From NCBI GenBank assembly GCA_002774465.1, contig PEYH01000028.1, positions 1 to 17,069 of the forward strand: a stretch of DNA of 17,069 nucleotides, read 5' to 3'. A program made the position numbers and the translations under genes. Below the pieces are notes generated by a model. The model did not search any database and had not been told where the DNA came from. It saw only the letters and a list, made by a program, of their open reading frames with translations. Origin of the DNA: Parcubacteria group bacterium CG08_land_8_20_14_0_20_43_9 (GTDB taxonomy: Bacteria > Patescibacteriota > Minisyncoccia > Minisyncoccales > PEYH01). Below, piece by piece: positions 1 to 6,733 of the stretch; position 1 is the stretch's first letter; each line of letters opens with the position of its first letter.

Positions 1-1392
1 CCCAGCCCCTTTTCCCTGCGTTTGATTTCCGCCATTGTCGGCATCATCACTGTTCTGGGACTCTTCCTTTTAACGAGAGAACTTCTAAAACACACTGGCA
101 CAAGCGAAAAAAACGCAGATTGCCTTGCCTTGCTGGCCGGCTTTTTCATTGCCACCTCTTTTTGGCATATAAACTTTTCCCGAATCGGGTTCAGGGCGAT
201 CATTTTGCCGTTTATTCTGGTCTTCTGTTTCTATTTCTTATTCAAAGGGTTGAAGAACAAAAACTTATTCTTATTAATCTTGTCCGGTCTGATTTTCGGA
301 CTGGGATTTTACACTTACTCATCTTTCCGTTTGGCATTCCTGATACTGCCCTTTGTTTTGGTTCCCTACTGGATTTCTTATCGCCGGGAAAAACAGCAAA
401 AAAAATTCATTATTTCTGTTTTAATCTTCGGCATATCTGCTCTGATAATCGCCCTGCCCCTGGCTTTATATTTTATGACTCACCCGGCTGATTTTTTCGG
501 CCGACTGGGCGCGGTTTCCGTATTTTCGCAACCAAACTTCATCACCGCATTTTTGGAAAGCTTGGGCAGGCACCTCATAATGTTCAATATCTCCGGAGAT
601 TTTAACTGGAGGCACAATCTCTCCGGTTCTCCTCAATTGCTCTGGCCTGTCGGAATTTTGTTTCTCATCGGATTCATCGTTTCTGTCAAAAAATTAGCCC
701 TGCTCATCAAAAGCAGAAACTTCAAAGCCCAGTCCGTCTACTGGCTTTTATTCTCCTGGTTTTTTGTGATGATTCTGCCCGGCGCCTTGACTTATGAAGG
801 CATGCCCCACTCTCTTCGAACCATAGGGACCATTCCGGTAGCCATGATTTTCGCCGCGCTCGGCGCCGATTGGATTTTAGAAAGAATCAAAAAAATAAAA
901 AAAATGCCTTCTTTCTCGCCTGACAGCAAATGGTTGAAGGGTTTTGTTTATTTAATTATCGGTTTTCTTTTCCTGACTCTGTTCGCCGCTGAAACTCAAA
1001 AATATTTTGCTGAATGGGCGGGAAATCCGGAAATCAAAAACGCTTTTACAGAAAACTTTATGAAGCTCGGCCAATCAATCAATGCCCTGCCGCCGGAGGT
1101 CAACAAATATGTAATAGTCAATGAATCAGGGACGCCGGTGCCTTATCCTGACGGCGTGCCTACTCCCGCTCAAACAATAATGTTTGTTGAAAGAATGAAA
1201 TACGGGACATTAAAAGCAAAATACCTGAAGCCGGACCAGTTAGGCCAGGTAAAAATAGCTGACAGAGCCACTGTTATCATCCCAATGCGTATTGACAGCG
1301 ACATTCTTAGCGAACTTAGAACAGCTTTTCCGGGCGGGACCCTCAAAACCACCAACAATGCGGAAATGTATTGGATAAGCCCCCTGCAATAA
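1..1392 (+). CDS. GT39/PMT-type membrane glycosyltransferase, 5' end missing
   Basis: The reading frame is open from base 1, so the true start lies outside the window; the TTG at 22 is not a likely start. About 463 residues are visible and end in TAA. The protein has many hydrophobic segments of about 20 residues. A segment near residues 50-90 holds the FWHINFSRIGFRA stretch, and PHSLRTIGTIP occurs about three fifths of the way along; both are typical of ArnT/PMT-like GT39 proteins. Family members use a polyprenyl-phosphate sugar to glycosylate lipids or proteins on the outer face of the membrane. The C-terminal 110 residues or so are soluble and probably extracytoplasmic. The next gene starts 20 bases downstream and is of the same family, so the two are probably co-transcribed. 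The substrate cannot be told from sequence. The family call is fairly sure. Confidence 0.75.
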   Translation, partial: PSPFSLRLISAIVGIITVLGLFLLTRELLKHTGTSEKNADCLALLAGFFIATSFWHINFSRIGFRAIILPFILVFCFYFLFKGLKNKNLFLLILSGLIFGLGFYTYSSFRLAFLILPFVLVPYWISYRREKQQKKFIISVLIFGISALIIALPLALYFMTHPADFFGRLGAVSVFSQPNFITAFLESLGRHLIMFNISGDFNWRHNLSGSPQLLWPVGILFLIGFIVSVKKLALLIKSRNFKAQSVYWLLFSWFFVMILPGALTYEGMPHSLRTIGTIPVAMIFAALGADWILERIKKIKKMPSFSPDSKWLKGFVYLIIGFLFLTLFAAETQKYFAEWAGNPEIKNAFTENFMKLGQSINALPPEVNKYVIVNESGTPVPYPDGVPTPAQTIMFVERMKYGTLKAKYLKPDQLGQVKIADRATVIIPMRIDSDILSELRTAFPGGTLKTTNNAEMYWISPLQ

Positions 1393-1412
1393 TCATTAAA
1401 AAAACAAAGAAT

Positions 1413-3200
1413 ATGAAACTAAGCAACAAGGCGACAAATATAATCGCAATATTGCTTTTGGGAGCGTGTTTCTTAACCGCTTTTTTAAGTTCGCGCAATA
1501 TGTCTTTGACCATGGACGAAAAAGCCCATATCCCGTCAGGATACTCTTATTTGGCTTTCAGGGACTACCGCCTGAATCCTGAACATCCTCCTTTGGCAAA
1601 GGACTTGGCGGCGCTCCCTTTATTATTCTTAGACCTTAATTTCCCCCTTGAACACAAATCATGGACCCAAGATGTCAACGGCCAATGGGATGCCGGATAC
1701 GAGTTTATTTTTAATTCCGGCAACAATCCTGACCAAATAATATTCTGGACCCGGCTGCCGATGATGATTCTTTTGGTTTTTCTGGGCTGGTTCCTTTTCT
1801 TCTGGTCAAGGAAATTGGGCGGGAACAAGGCAGGGCTGATGGCTTTGGCGCTTTTTTCCTTCTCGCCTACTTTTCTGGCTCACGGCCGCTTGGTAACCAC
1901 TGATGTGGCCGCTGCTCTCGGCTTTCTTATCTCCGCGTATTTCTGGGTAAAATTCCTGAAAAATCCTGTTTTCAAAAATATTTTTATCGCTGCCATAATT
2001 TTAGGCATCGCCTTGTGCCTTAAATTTTCTCTAATTCTTGTTCTGCCGTGCTTCGCTTTTGTCACCATCATCTACGCCTATTTTACTGCCGGCAAACCCT
2101 TCAAAAATAAATTAAAAAATGTATTGAGCTATTGCGGCAAGTCCATAATCGCAGGCATAATCGCCTTAGTGGTCGTAATCTGGCCCATCTACCAATTTCA
2201 TATATCAAATTATTCCGCCGAAAGGCAGGTAAGCGATACCCAACACATTCTTGGCGATAAGCTTCCTGGGAAGATAACAGCCAAGGCAGCGTCAATCCCT
2301 GTCTTGAGGCCATTTGCGCAATACGCCCTCGGCTTGCTTATGGCCACCCAGAGAGTGGCCGGAGGCAATACCGTCTATTTTATGGGCCAAGTCAATAACC
2401 AGGCCTGGAAAGAGTATTTCCCGATGATGTATCTTTTGAAAGCGCCTTTGGCCCTTCATTTCTTAACCCTAATTGTGTTGGGGCTTTTCTTGCTTGGCGC
2501 GGAGAAACACAAATTTTTCAGAAAATTCTTCGCCCGCCTATGGAGATGGACCAAAGAACATATTGCCGAATTTCTCCTATTCATTATATTCCTCGTTTAC
2601 TGGCTGACTTCTATTAAAGGAAATTTGAATATAGGGGTAAGGCATATCCTGCCTGTTTTTCCAATAATCTATATTTTTATCAGTGTCGGATTTTTCCGGC
2701 TAAAGGATAAAATAAAAAAGAGAGAAGCAAAAATTGCCTTTTGTGTCCTGACAATGATTTTAATGGCTTGGTATATTGCCAGCTCGCTTATGACTTTTCC
2801 CCATTACCTGTCTTATTACAACGAACTGGCCGGAGGAACTAAAAACGGCTACCAATACGCCGTGGACTCCAATTATGATTGGGGGCAAGACCTAAAACGA
2901 TTGGCTGATTTTGTTGAGGAAAACAATATCCAGAAAATAAAAGTTGATTATTTCGGGGGCGACAGCCCTTCTTTCCGCTTGGCAGACAAATTAACAGAAG
3001 GGGCTATCACCAAAAATCCCGAAGAAAATAAGGGCTGGCTGGCCATCTCCGCCACTTTTCTCCAAGAGAGAAGGGCCATTGCTATTCCCGGCTTCGAGCA
3101 GGACACCACCGCCCTTGAGTGGCTGAATGACTTTGAACCAGTTAGCCGGGCCGGCTACTCAATCTTCATATATAATATAAAAACCAAAGCCCCTCTATAA
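1413..3200 (+). CDS. GT39-family membrane glycosyltransferase
   Basis: This is a polytopic membrane protein of 595 residues. The ATG at 1413 is preferred to an in-frame TTG at 1371, because the TTG overlaps the upstream gene and adds a charged tail before the first membrane helix. No good ribosome site precedes either start. After helix 1 (about residues 8-26) comes TMDEKAHIPSGYSYL with an Asp-Glu pair (35-36), then NPEHPP (55-60); this is the loop that carries the catalytic acid in PMT/ArnT-like enzymes. HGRLVTTD follows further on, and VDSNYDWGQDLKRL lies in the C-terminal soluble part; both are common in bacterial GT39 proteins. It probably transfers a sugar from a lipid carrier outside the membrane; the acceptor is unknown. 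It ends only 14 bp from the end of the convergent ftsQ-like gene, with no clear hairpin between them. Confidence 0.8.
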   Translation: MKLSNKATNIIAILLLGACFLTAFLSSRNMSLTMDEKAHIPSGYSYLAFRDYRLNPEHPPLAKDLAALPLLFLDLNFPLEHKSWTQDVNGQWDAGYEFIFNSGNNPDQIIFWTRLPMMILLVFLGWFLFFWSRKLGGNKAGLMALALFSFSPTFLAHGRLVTTDVAAALGFLISAYFWVKFLKNPVFKNIFIAAIILGIALCLKFSLILVLPCFAFVTIIYAYFTAGKPFKNKLKNVLSYCGKSIIAGIIALVVVIWPIYQFHISNYSAERQVSDTQHILGDKLPGKITAKAASIPVLRPFAQYALGLLMATQRVAGGNTVYFMGQVNNQAWKEYFPMMYLLKAPLALHFLTLIVLGLFLLGAEKHKFFRKFFARLWRWTKEHIAEFLLFIIFLVYWLTSIKGNLNIGVRHILPVFPIIYIFISVGFFRLKDKIKKREAKIAFCVLTMILMAWYIASSLMTFPHYLSYYNELAGGTKNGYQYAVDSNYDWGQDLKRLADFVEENNIQKIKVDYFGGDSPSFRLADKLTEGAITKNPEENKGWLAISATFLQERRAIAIPGFEQDTTALEWLNDFEPVSRAGYSIFIYNIKTKAPL

Positions 3201-3214
3201 TATCCCATAACCCG

Positions 3215-4024
3215 CTACTTCAGAAAAATTTTATCAAAACGGAGGTCAATATACTCTTCAGCCCTCTGGTGGCCGGCGTCAGGAGAACTTTGGTCCTCAA
3301 GCACCAATATTAAATCCTGAACTTGTAATTCAGAATCTTTTTGGGTGCTAAAATAGACCACCAACCCGCCTTCTGATATCTTGGCCCCAATTTTTGATTC
3401 CATAACCGCAAACTCCTCTATTAAAATATTTCTCTGTTTCAGTCGCCCGAAGATGTCGCTGACAAAAACAAGGTTTTCGCCTGATATGACAACCGCCCCC
3501 AACTCCGGGAGGTTATCAAGAATAAGTCTTGGTTTATTGGGGAAAACCTCCTCCCTGTCCGCGCTTCTGAAAACAATCCCGCTTGCGTCTGTCAGAAAAC
3601 AATCTTCCGCAAAACAAGCAGCTGCTTCTGTTTTTCTTTCTGTAAGGATGACTGCCAGCTTATTGAAAAATTGCCTTTTGATTTGCGCCCTTTCAACAGG
3701 CAGAAAGTTCTCAAGTATCATCGCCTCTGCTTTTCGGGAATTAAAAACAATAATGCTCTTGGTAGGGAAAAACAAGATGTTTCGCTCCGATTGTCCGATT
3801 ATCAAATTTTCCACTTCCGAGGCGCTTACATAAGATGCGCCGCTGACCTTGATGTCTTTCAGCTGAAAAACAGGCGAAAAAACAAAAAAATAAACAAAGC
3901 CGGCGCCAATAACCGCCGCCAAAACAAAACACCAGAAAAAACGGCTTCTGAAAATTAATTTCCTCTTGCGGCCATAACCGCGCTTCTTCGCCTGATAATA
4001 TTGTCTTTTTGTTTTTGATTTCAT
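3215..4024 (-). CDS. ftsQ: FtsQ-type POTRA-domain division protein
   Basis: The protein has 269 residues from the ATG at 4024; an in-frame TTG at 4027 is a poorer choice. An AGGGGG ribosome site sits 5 bases before the ATG, and the ATG shares one base with the upstream gene's TGA (TGATG), so translation is probably coupled. The protein has a Lys/Arg-rich cytoplasmic tail of about 28 residues, one membrane helix (about 29-50), then a POTRA-like domain starting FQLKDIKVSGASYVS (about 54-128), and an FtsQ-like beta domain with a conserved FLTDASGIVF stretch. FtsQ/DivIB links septum proteins to peptidoglycan synthesis at the division site. It is the last gene of a two-gene unit behind a FemAB-type gene; no ftsA or ftsZ follows in the window. 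The family call rests on domain order, since sequence identity in FtsQ is always low. Confidence 0.8.
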   Translation of the reverse strand: MKSKTKRQYYQAKKRGYGRKRKLIFRSRFFWCFVLAAVIGAGFVYFFVFSPVFQLKDIKVSGASYVSASEVENLIIGQSERNILFFPTKSIIVFNSRKAEAMILENFLPVERAQIKRQFFNKLAVILTERKTEAAACFAEDCFLTDASGIVFRSADREEVFPNKPRLILDNLPELGAVVISGENLVFVSDIFGRLKQRNILIEEFAVMESKIGAKISEGGLVVYFSTQKDSELQVQDLILVLEDQSSPDAGHQRAEEYIDLRFDKIFLK

Positions 4025-5049
4025 CAAAACCCCCTTTTTGTTTTTCTGATTCTTTCTACGATATAATTAAGCCAATACCGCAGAGATATGATGTAATCCT
4101 GGGTTCTGACATATTCTCTTCTCCCTCCTCCGAACCCCTGCTTAAATAAGGTAAGGCCCCTCCACGGATGGCCGGGGCTGTCATCCGGAGCAATCCCCCA
4201 AAAACTATAATATTTCAGGCCTCTTGCTTTCGCTTCTTTTATCGCCTCCCATTGCAAAAGATAACTGACCGGAACTTTGGCATATTCTCTCAAAGAAGCG
4301 CCTTGATGATAAAACGCGCTGTCTTGCCAGAAAATTATCATTGCCCCGGCTGTTAACTTCTTTTTATATCTCCCGAAAAACAGCAAGGCCTGGCCGTCGT
4401 TCAGAAACGACTGGAATTCATTTTTGAGATAATTGAAAGAAAAAGGAACAAAATTGGCGCGCCCTCCTGTTGCTTGGTAAATTTCATTAAAAATTCCCAC
4501 GTCTGCCTGATTGTTGCTTTTTGCAATCTCAATATCGGCATTGTCGCCGGCTTGGCGAATTAAATAACGAGTGGTCTTTCTCATGTCCCGCAAAAGCTCT
4601 TCCTCTGGCTTATCAATGTCCAGCAACCAGCTAACTTCTGGCCGGACATGAATGGGCGCGTTTCTGAATCCGAGTTCCTTAAAAACTTTTTCATTATCTT
4701 CTGTCCTCTCCCAAATCGGACAAACTCTAATAAACCCCGCTTTTTCTTTTTTTCCAATTTCTTTCAAATATTCTAAAAATTCTTTTAATATTTTGGATTT
4801 TGGACTTTGGATTTTGGATTTTAACACTGGCCCATGCTCAACCAATAAAAAAGTTCCCCTTTTAGCGCGCACCACAGAAGCCAGACAAACTGCCAGAAGA
4901 GAATTGTCTTCATAGATGCCAAACCGCCAGATTTTGTTCCCCATTGCTTTGAGGAATTCTCCCCAATTCCAGGAATGGAGAAATGTTTTTTCTTCGCAGC
5001 CACTTAAAAACTCTTCCCACTCTGTCTGGCTTGTTATTTCTTTAATCAT
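4024..5049 (-). CDS. FemAB-family peptidyl/aminoacyl transferase
   Basis: The protein has 341 residues from the ATG at 5049; an in-frame TTG lies two codons upstream. The N-terminus has the family pattern (TEWEEFL, then FLHSWNWGEFLKAMG), followed by a GNAT-like fold. A C-terminal stretch, YYSFWGIAPDDSPGHPWRGLTLFKQGFGG, is typical of FemAB/lipid II aminoacyltransferases. These enzymes use aminoacyl-tRNA to add amino acids to the peptidoglycan stem peptide in the cytoplasm. A second member of the family lies at 13153-14142. Residues near 77-90 (KSKIQSPKSKIL) are encoded by a 7-bp tandem repeat. The paralogue has a linker of similar length at this spot, so the repeat seems to replace ordinary sequence without lengthening the protein. 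No ribosome site is visible, but an extended -10 box lies 7 bases before the ATG. Confidence 0.85.
   Translation of the reverse strand: MIKEITSQTEWEEFLSGCEEKTFLHSWNWGEFLKAMGNKIWRFGIYEDNSLLAVCLASVVRAKRGTFLLVEHGPVLKSKIQSPKSKILKEFLEYLKEIGKKEKAGFIRVCPIWERTEDNEKVFKELGFRNAPIHVRPEVSWLLDIDKPEEELLRDMRKTTRYLIRQAGDNADIEIAKSNNQADVGIFNEIYQATGGRANFVPFSFNYLKNEFQSFLNDGQALLFFGRYKKKLTAGAMIIFWQDSAFYHQGASLREYAKVPVSYLLQWEAIKEAKARGLKYYSFWGIAPDDSPGHPWRGLTLFKQGFGGGRREYVRTQDYIISLRYWLNYIVERIRKTKRGF
4791..4818. repeat. 7-bp tandem repeat (TTTTGGA, four units) inside a coding region
   Basis: Four head-to-tail units of TTTTGGA (one with C for the first T) lie inside the femAB-like gene. Three units make 21 bases, so the repeat reads as a 7-residue period in the protein (KSKIQSP, KSKILKE) on the minus strand. 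A similar word, TTTTGGATTTTG, recurs in the non-coding spacer near 16216. Confidence 0.85.
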
Positions 5050-5056
5050 TATCAAT

Positions 5057-5065
5057 ATCTTAACA
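5057..5065 (-). promoter_or_regulatory. Extended -10 box, probably leaderless start of the femAB-ftsQ unit
   Basis: On the minus strand the sequence is TGT TAAGAT, an extended -10 element, ending 7 bases before the ATG at 5049. A transcript started the usual 6-7 bases downstream would begin at or next to the ATG. The same arrangement precedes the gene starting at 6667. No good -35 was found. Confidence 0.45.
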
Positions 5066-5148
5066 CATTATGCTTTTTAAAAAAATAAAAAATGATATTG
5101 TTTTTTATATCCCCGCCTGCAATAATATTACAGCTGCAGACAAATTTC

Positions 5149-5208
5149 GTTTTGCGCTCTGGGTTCTTGTTTTTTATTTTACGTTTTTCTTTTTGAGTTT
5201 TGCGCTCT
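5149..5208. repeat. 12-bp direct repeat, two copies
   Basis: GTTTTGCGCTCT occurs at 5149-5160 and again at 5197-5208, 48 bp apart. The sequence between is T-rich spacer. It may belong to the AT-rich tandem-repeat type seen elsewhere in this window. Confidence 0.75.
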
Positions 5209-5242
5209 TTTTTACCCTTTTACCCTGTGGATAACTTTCTTC

Positions 5243-5337
5243 AAAAAATTACGCCACCCGGCATCGTAGTGAGATTCCTTATGTCTGGCGTGGCCTCCGA
5301 CATTTCACGAAAATTACGCCACCCGGCATCGTAATTT
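5243..5337 (-). terminator. Possible tandem intrinsic terminators after the GerMN gene
   Basis: Read on the minus strand, both copies of the 24-bp repeat fold into a short GCC/GGC-capped hairpin. The hairpin at 5311-5337 has a 10-bp stem with a 3-nt bulge and ends in ATTTTC. The one at 5250-5268 has a 6-bp stem and is followed by TTTTTT at 5243-5248. They lie 37-130 bp downstream of the gene ending at 5374. The stems are modest, so this is a tentative call. Confidence 0.35.
5245..5333. repeat. 24-bp direct repeat, two copies with a 65-bp period
   Basis: Identical 24-bp copies lie at 5245-5268 and 5310-5333, with core ACGCCACCCGGCATCG. Each has dyad symmetry: TAC-GCC, loop ACCC, GGC, a 3-nt bulge ATC, then GTA. 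In the second copy the outer stem extends to AAATTAC/GTAATTT. The 41 bp between copies are not repeated in the window. The unit could be a dispersed intergenic repeat, a duplicated terminator, or the remnant of a longer array. Confidence 0.85.
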
Positions 5338-5373
5338 CACACCCTAAAATCCTGTTACTGAAAGATTGCTGCC

Positions 5374-5859
5374 TTATGGCTGAAGAATGTCTTCTATCCT
5401 GCCGTCCACGGAAATAATAACATCATCAATATCCGGAAAATGCTTCAGGGTTTCTGTAATTTGAGCTCTGATTGCGCCTACTCGGCAGGAACCGCCGACA
5501 GCGCTCTCCATTGTCTCGTCAAAATCAACTTTTGCCACTCTTCCTTCTACGGTCAAACTTTGAACTTTAACCCCCGGGTTTATGGTGGTAAAAAATCCCT
5601 TTTCCATTTCTTCTTCAGTGGGCCCTTTCAGCAATTCTTCCACTGCCAGAAGAATCCTGTCTTCAACTGCTCCCCTTACTTCTCTTTCTAAAGGATAAAC
5701 TCTTTCGCAAAAAAGACCTTCCGGGTCTTCTACTTTGTTCCCCCAATAAAGAGTGACAACGCTTATTTCCCAATTCTCCGGATAAAATAGATAAATCAAA
5801 GCTCCGGCAATAACGCCAATGAGAACAATGACTAAAACAGAGAGAATTTGTTTAACCAT
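5374..5859 (-). CDS. Membrane-anchored GerMN-domain protein
   Basis: The protein has 161 residues. An N-terminal membrane helix (about 5-26) is followed by an extracytoplasmic domain. That domain contains VEELLKGPTEEEMEKGFFTTINPGVKVQSLTVEGRVAKVDFDE (written here as the span of residues 92-135), which matches the GerMN domain of spore-germination protein GerM and of many proteins from non-sporeformers. The molecular role of the domain in non-sporeformers is not established; a cell-wall or surface role is the usual guess. Its ATGGTTAA overlaps the last 8 bases of the upstream DUF167-Sua5 gene, so the two are translationally linked. No strong ribosome site of its own is visible. The domain call is good; no function is proposed. 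Confidence 0.75.
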   Translation of the reverse strand: MVKQILSVLVIVLIGVIAGALIYLFYPENWEISVVTLYWGNKVEDPEGLFCERVYPLEREVRGAVEDRILLAVEELLKGPTEEEMEKGFFTTINPGVKVQSLTVEGRVAKVDFDETMESAVGGSCRVGAIRAQITETLKHFPDIDDVIISVDGRIEDILQP

Positions 5860-6667
5860 ATCTTTGCAGAGAAAACTCTGCTTTTAATGCTTTCTTGACT
5901 CCTTCGCTTTCCGCCCCTTCCCTTATAATCGCCTTATTTACAAGGTCAACTATGGTTGAGGGTTTTTTGTGCTTGCACTTTCCTTCTACCATAAAGTCCG
6001 CTTCCAAATCAATATCTGCGCTTTTCACAGCCGGTTTCCTGCCAGAAATGTTGGCAGATGTGCTGATAATCGGAAACCCCGCCCTTCTTATAATCTCCAA
6101 CGCTTCTTTGTTATCCGGCATTCTTATGCCCACGGTGTTTTTCCCGCCGGTAACCAAATCAGAAATTCGTGATTTTTTCGGCAAAATAAAGGCCACTGGT
6201 CCGGGCAAAAATTTTTCCATAAATCTCTTTTCTTTCTCGGTAATGAACACGATTGCTGCCATCATCTTAAAATCTGACACCGCCACTAAAAGCGCGCGGT
6301 CCTCGGACCTGCCTTTGAGGTCAAGAATTCTCTGGACCACTTTGTTGTCAAAGGCGTTGCCTCCGATTCCATAAACCGTGTCAGTGGGATAAGCGATTAT
6401 CCCGCCATTTTTCAAAACTTCCACTGCTTTTTCAATTTGACTCTTCACGCCCCTAATTTCAAAAACCTTATTTCTTGATTTGGCTCCTTTAACTATTTTT
6501 ATATGAGACACGCTCACATTAAAAAATTTTGATAACGCGCTCATAACCGCTTTATTGGCTTCACCCTGTTTGGCTTCGGCTTTAACCCGAACTTCAAAAA
6601 AATCAGTTTCTTTCTGAATAACTGATTCTTTTTTGGAGTCGGGAAAAACTTTGGTTTTTATAAGCAT
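5852..6667 (-). CDS. DUF167 (YggU-like) fused to Sua5/YrdC threonylcarbamoyl-AMP synthase
   Basis: This is one continuous frame of 271 residues with two domains. Residues 1-72 match DUF167/YggU (VRVKAEAKQGEANKAVMSAL, then IVKGAKSRNKVFEIRG). Residues 75-260 match Sua5/YrdC: GGIIAYPTDTVYGIGG, the KGR at 118-120, FLPGPVAFILP, VGIRMPDN, ISTSANISG (201-209) and PSTIVDL. Sua5/TsaC makes threonylcarbamoyl-AMP from threonine, bicarbonate and ATP, the first step of t6A formation on ANN-decoding tRNAs. The usual KPL-type residues after KGR are replaced by RALLV. DUF167 has no agreed function. No stop or frame change separates the domains; a GTG at the junction (codon 74) could in principle start a separate Sua5 chain, but its ribosome site would be too close. 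No ribosome site precedes the ATG; an extended -10 box lies 6 bases upstream. Confidence 0.85.
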   Translation of the reverse strand: MLIKTKVFPDSKKESVIQKETDFFEVRVKAEAKQGEANKAVMSALSKFFNVSVSHIKIVKGAKSRNKVFEIRGVKSQIEKAVEVLKNGGIIAYPTDTVYGIGGNAFDNKVVQRILDLKGRSEDRALLVAVSDFKMMAAIVFITEKEKRFMEKFLPGPVAFILPKKSRISDLVTGGKNTVGIRMPDNKEALEIIRRAGFPIISTSANISGRKPAVKSADIDLEADFMVEGKCKHKKPSTIVDLVNKAIIREGAESEGVKKALKAEFSLQRYG

Positions 6668-6673
6668 TGAGAT

Positions 6674-6682
6674 ATTTTAACA
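6674..6682 (-). promoter_or_regulatory. Extended -10 box, probably leaderless start of the DUF167-Sua5/GerMN unit
   Basis: The minus strand reads TGT TAAAAT, then six bases, then the ATG at 6667. This predicts a transcript starting at or near the start codon. The -35 position would fall near the preceding terminator hairpin and shows no consensus, which fits an extended -10 promoter. It matches the TGTTAAGAT box at 5057-5065. Confidence 0.5.
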
Positions 6683-6694
6683 TAAAAATAGAGA

Positions 6695-6727
6695 GGGGGC
6701 AGAAGGCGCTATGCGCCTCCTGCCCCC
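6695..6727 (-). terminator. Strong intrinsic terminator of the 6734-7735 lipoprotein gene
   Basis: GGGGGCAGAAGGCGC pairs with GCGCCTCCTGCCCCC around a 3-nt loop: 14 base pairs with one A-C mismatch. On the minus strand it starts 6 bases after the TGA and is followed by TCTCTATTTTTATG. The promoter of the next gene lies directly beyond it. Confidence 0.85.
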
Positions 6728-6733
6728 GTCGCG

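Larger units (their letters stand above)
5056..5373. other. Intergenic region, about 320 bp, repeat-rich
   Basis: No credible gene lies here. The segment next to femAB (5066-5220) is AT-rich and contains a 12-bp direct repeat. The TGTGGATAA at 5226-5234 matches the DnaA-box consensus (reverse complement TTATCCACA), but it is single. The segment at 5245-5337 holds two copies of a 24-bp repeat with hairpin potential. The last 35 bp before the GerMN gene's stop show nothing notable. Confidence 0.7.

Noticed and set aside
1371..1412. TTG start giving the second glycosyltransferase 14 extra residues
   Set aside because: It overlaps the upstream gene and has no ribosome site. The ATG at 1413 leads directly into the first membrane helix.
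5245..5333. Two identical 24-bp copies separated by 41 bp, resembling a minimal CRISPR array
   Set aside because: There are only two repeats, the unit is short, no cas genes are in the window, and the copies look more like terminator or dispersed-repeat hairpins.
6440..6460. Possible frameshift or two separate genes at the DUF167/Sua5 junction
   Set aside because: The frame is continuous with no stop, both domains are complete, and the internal GTG lacks a properly spaced ribosome site.
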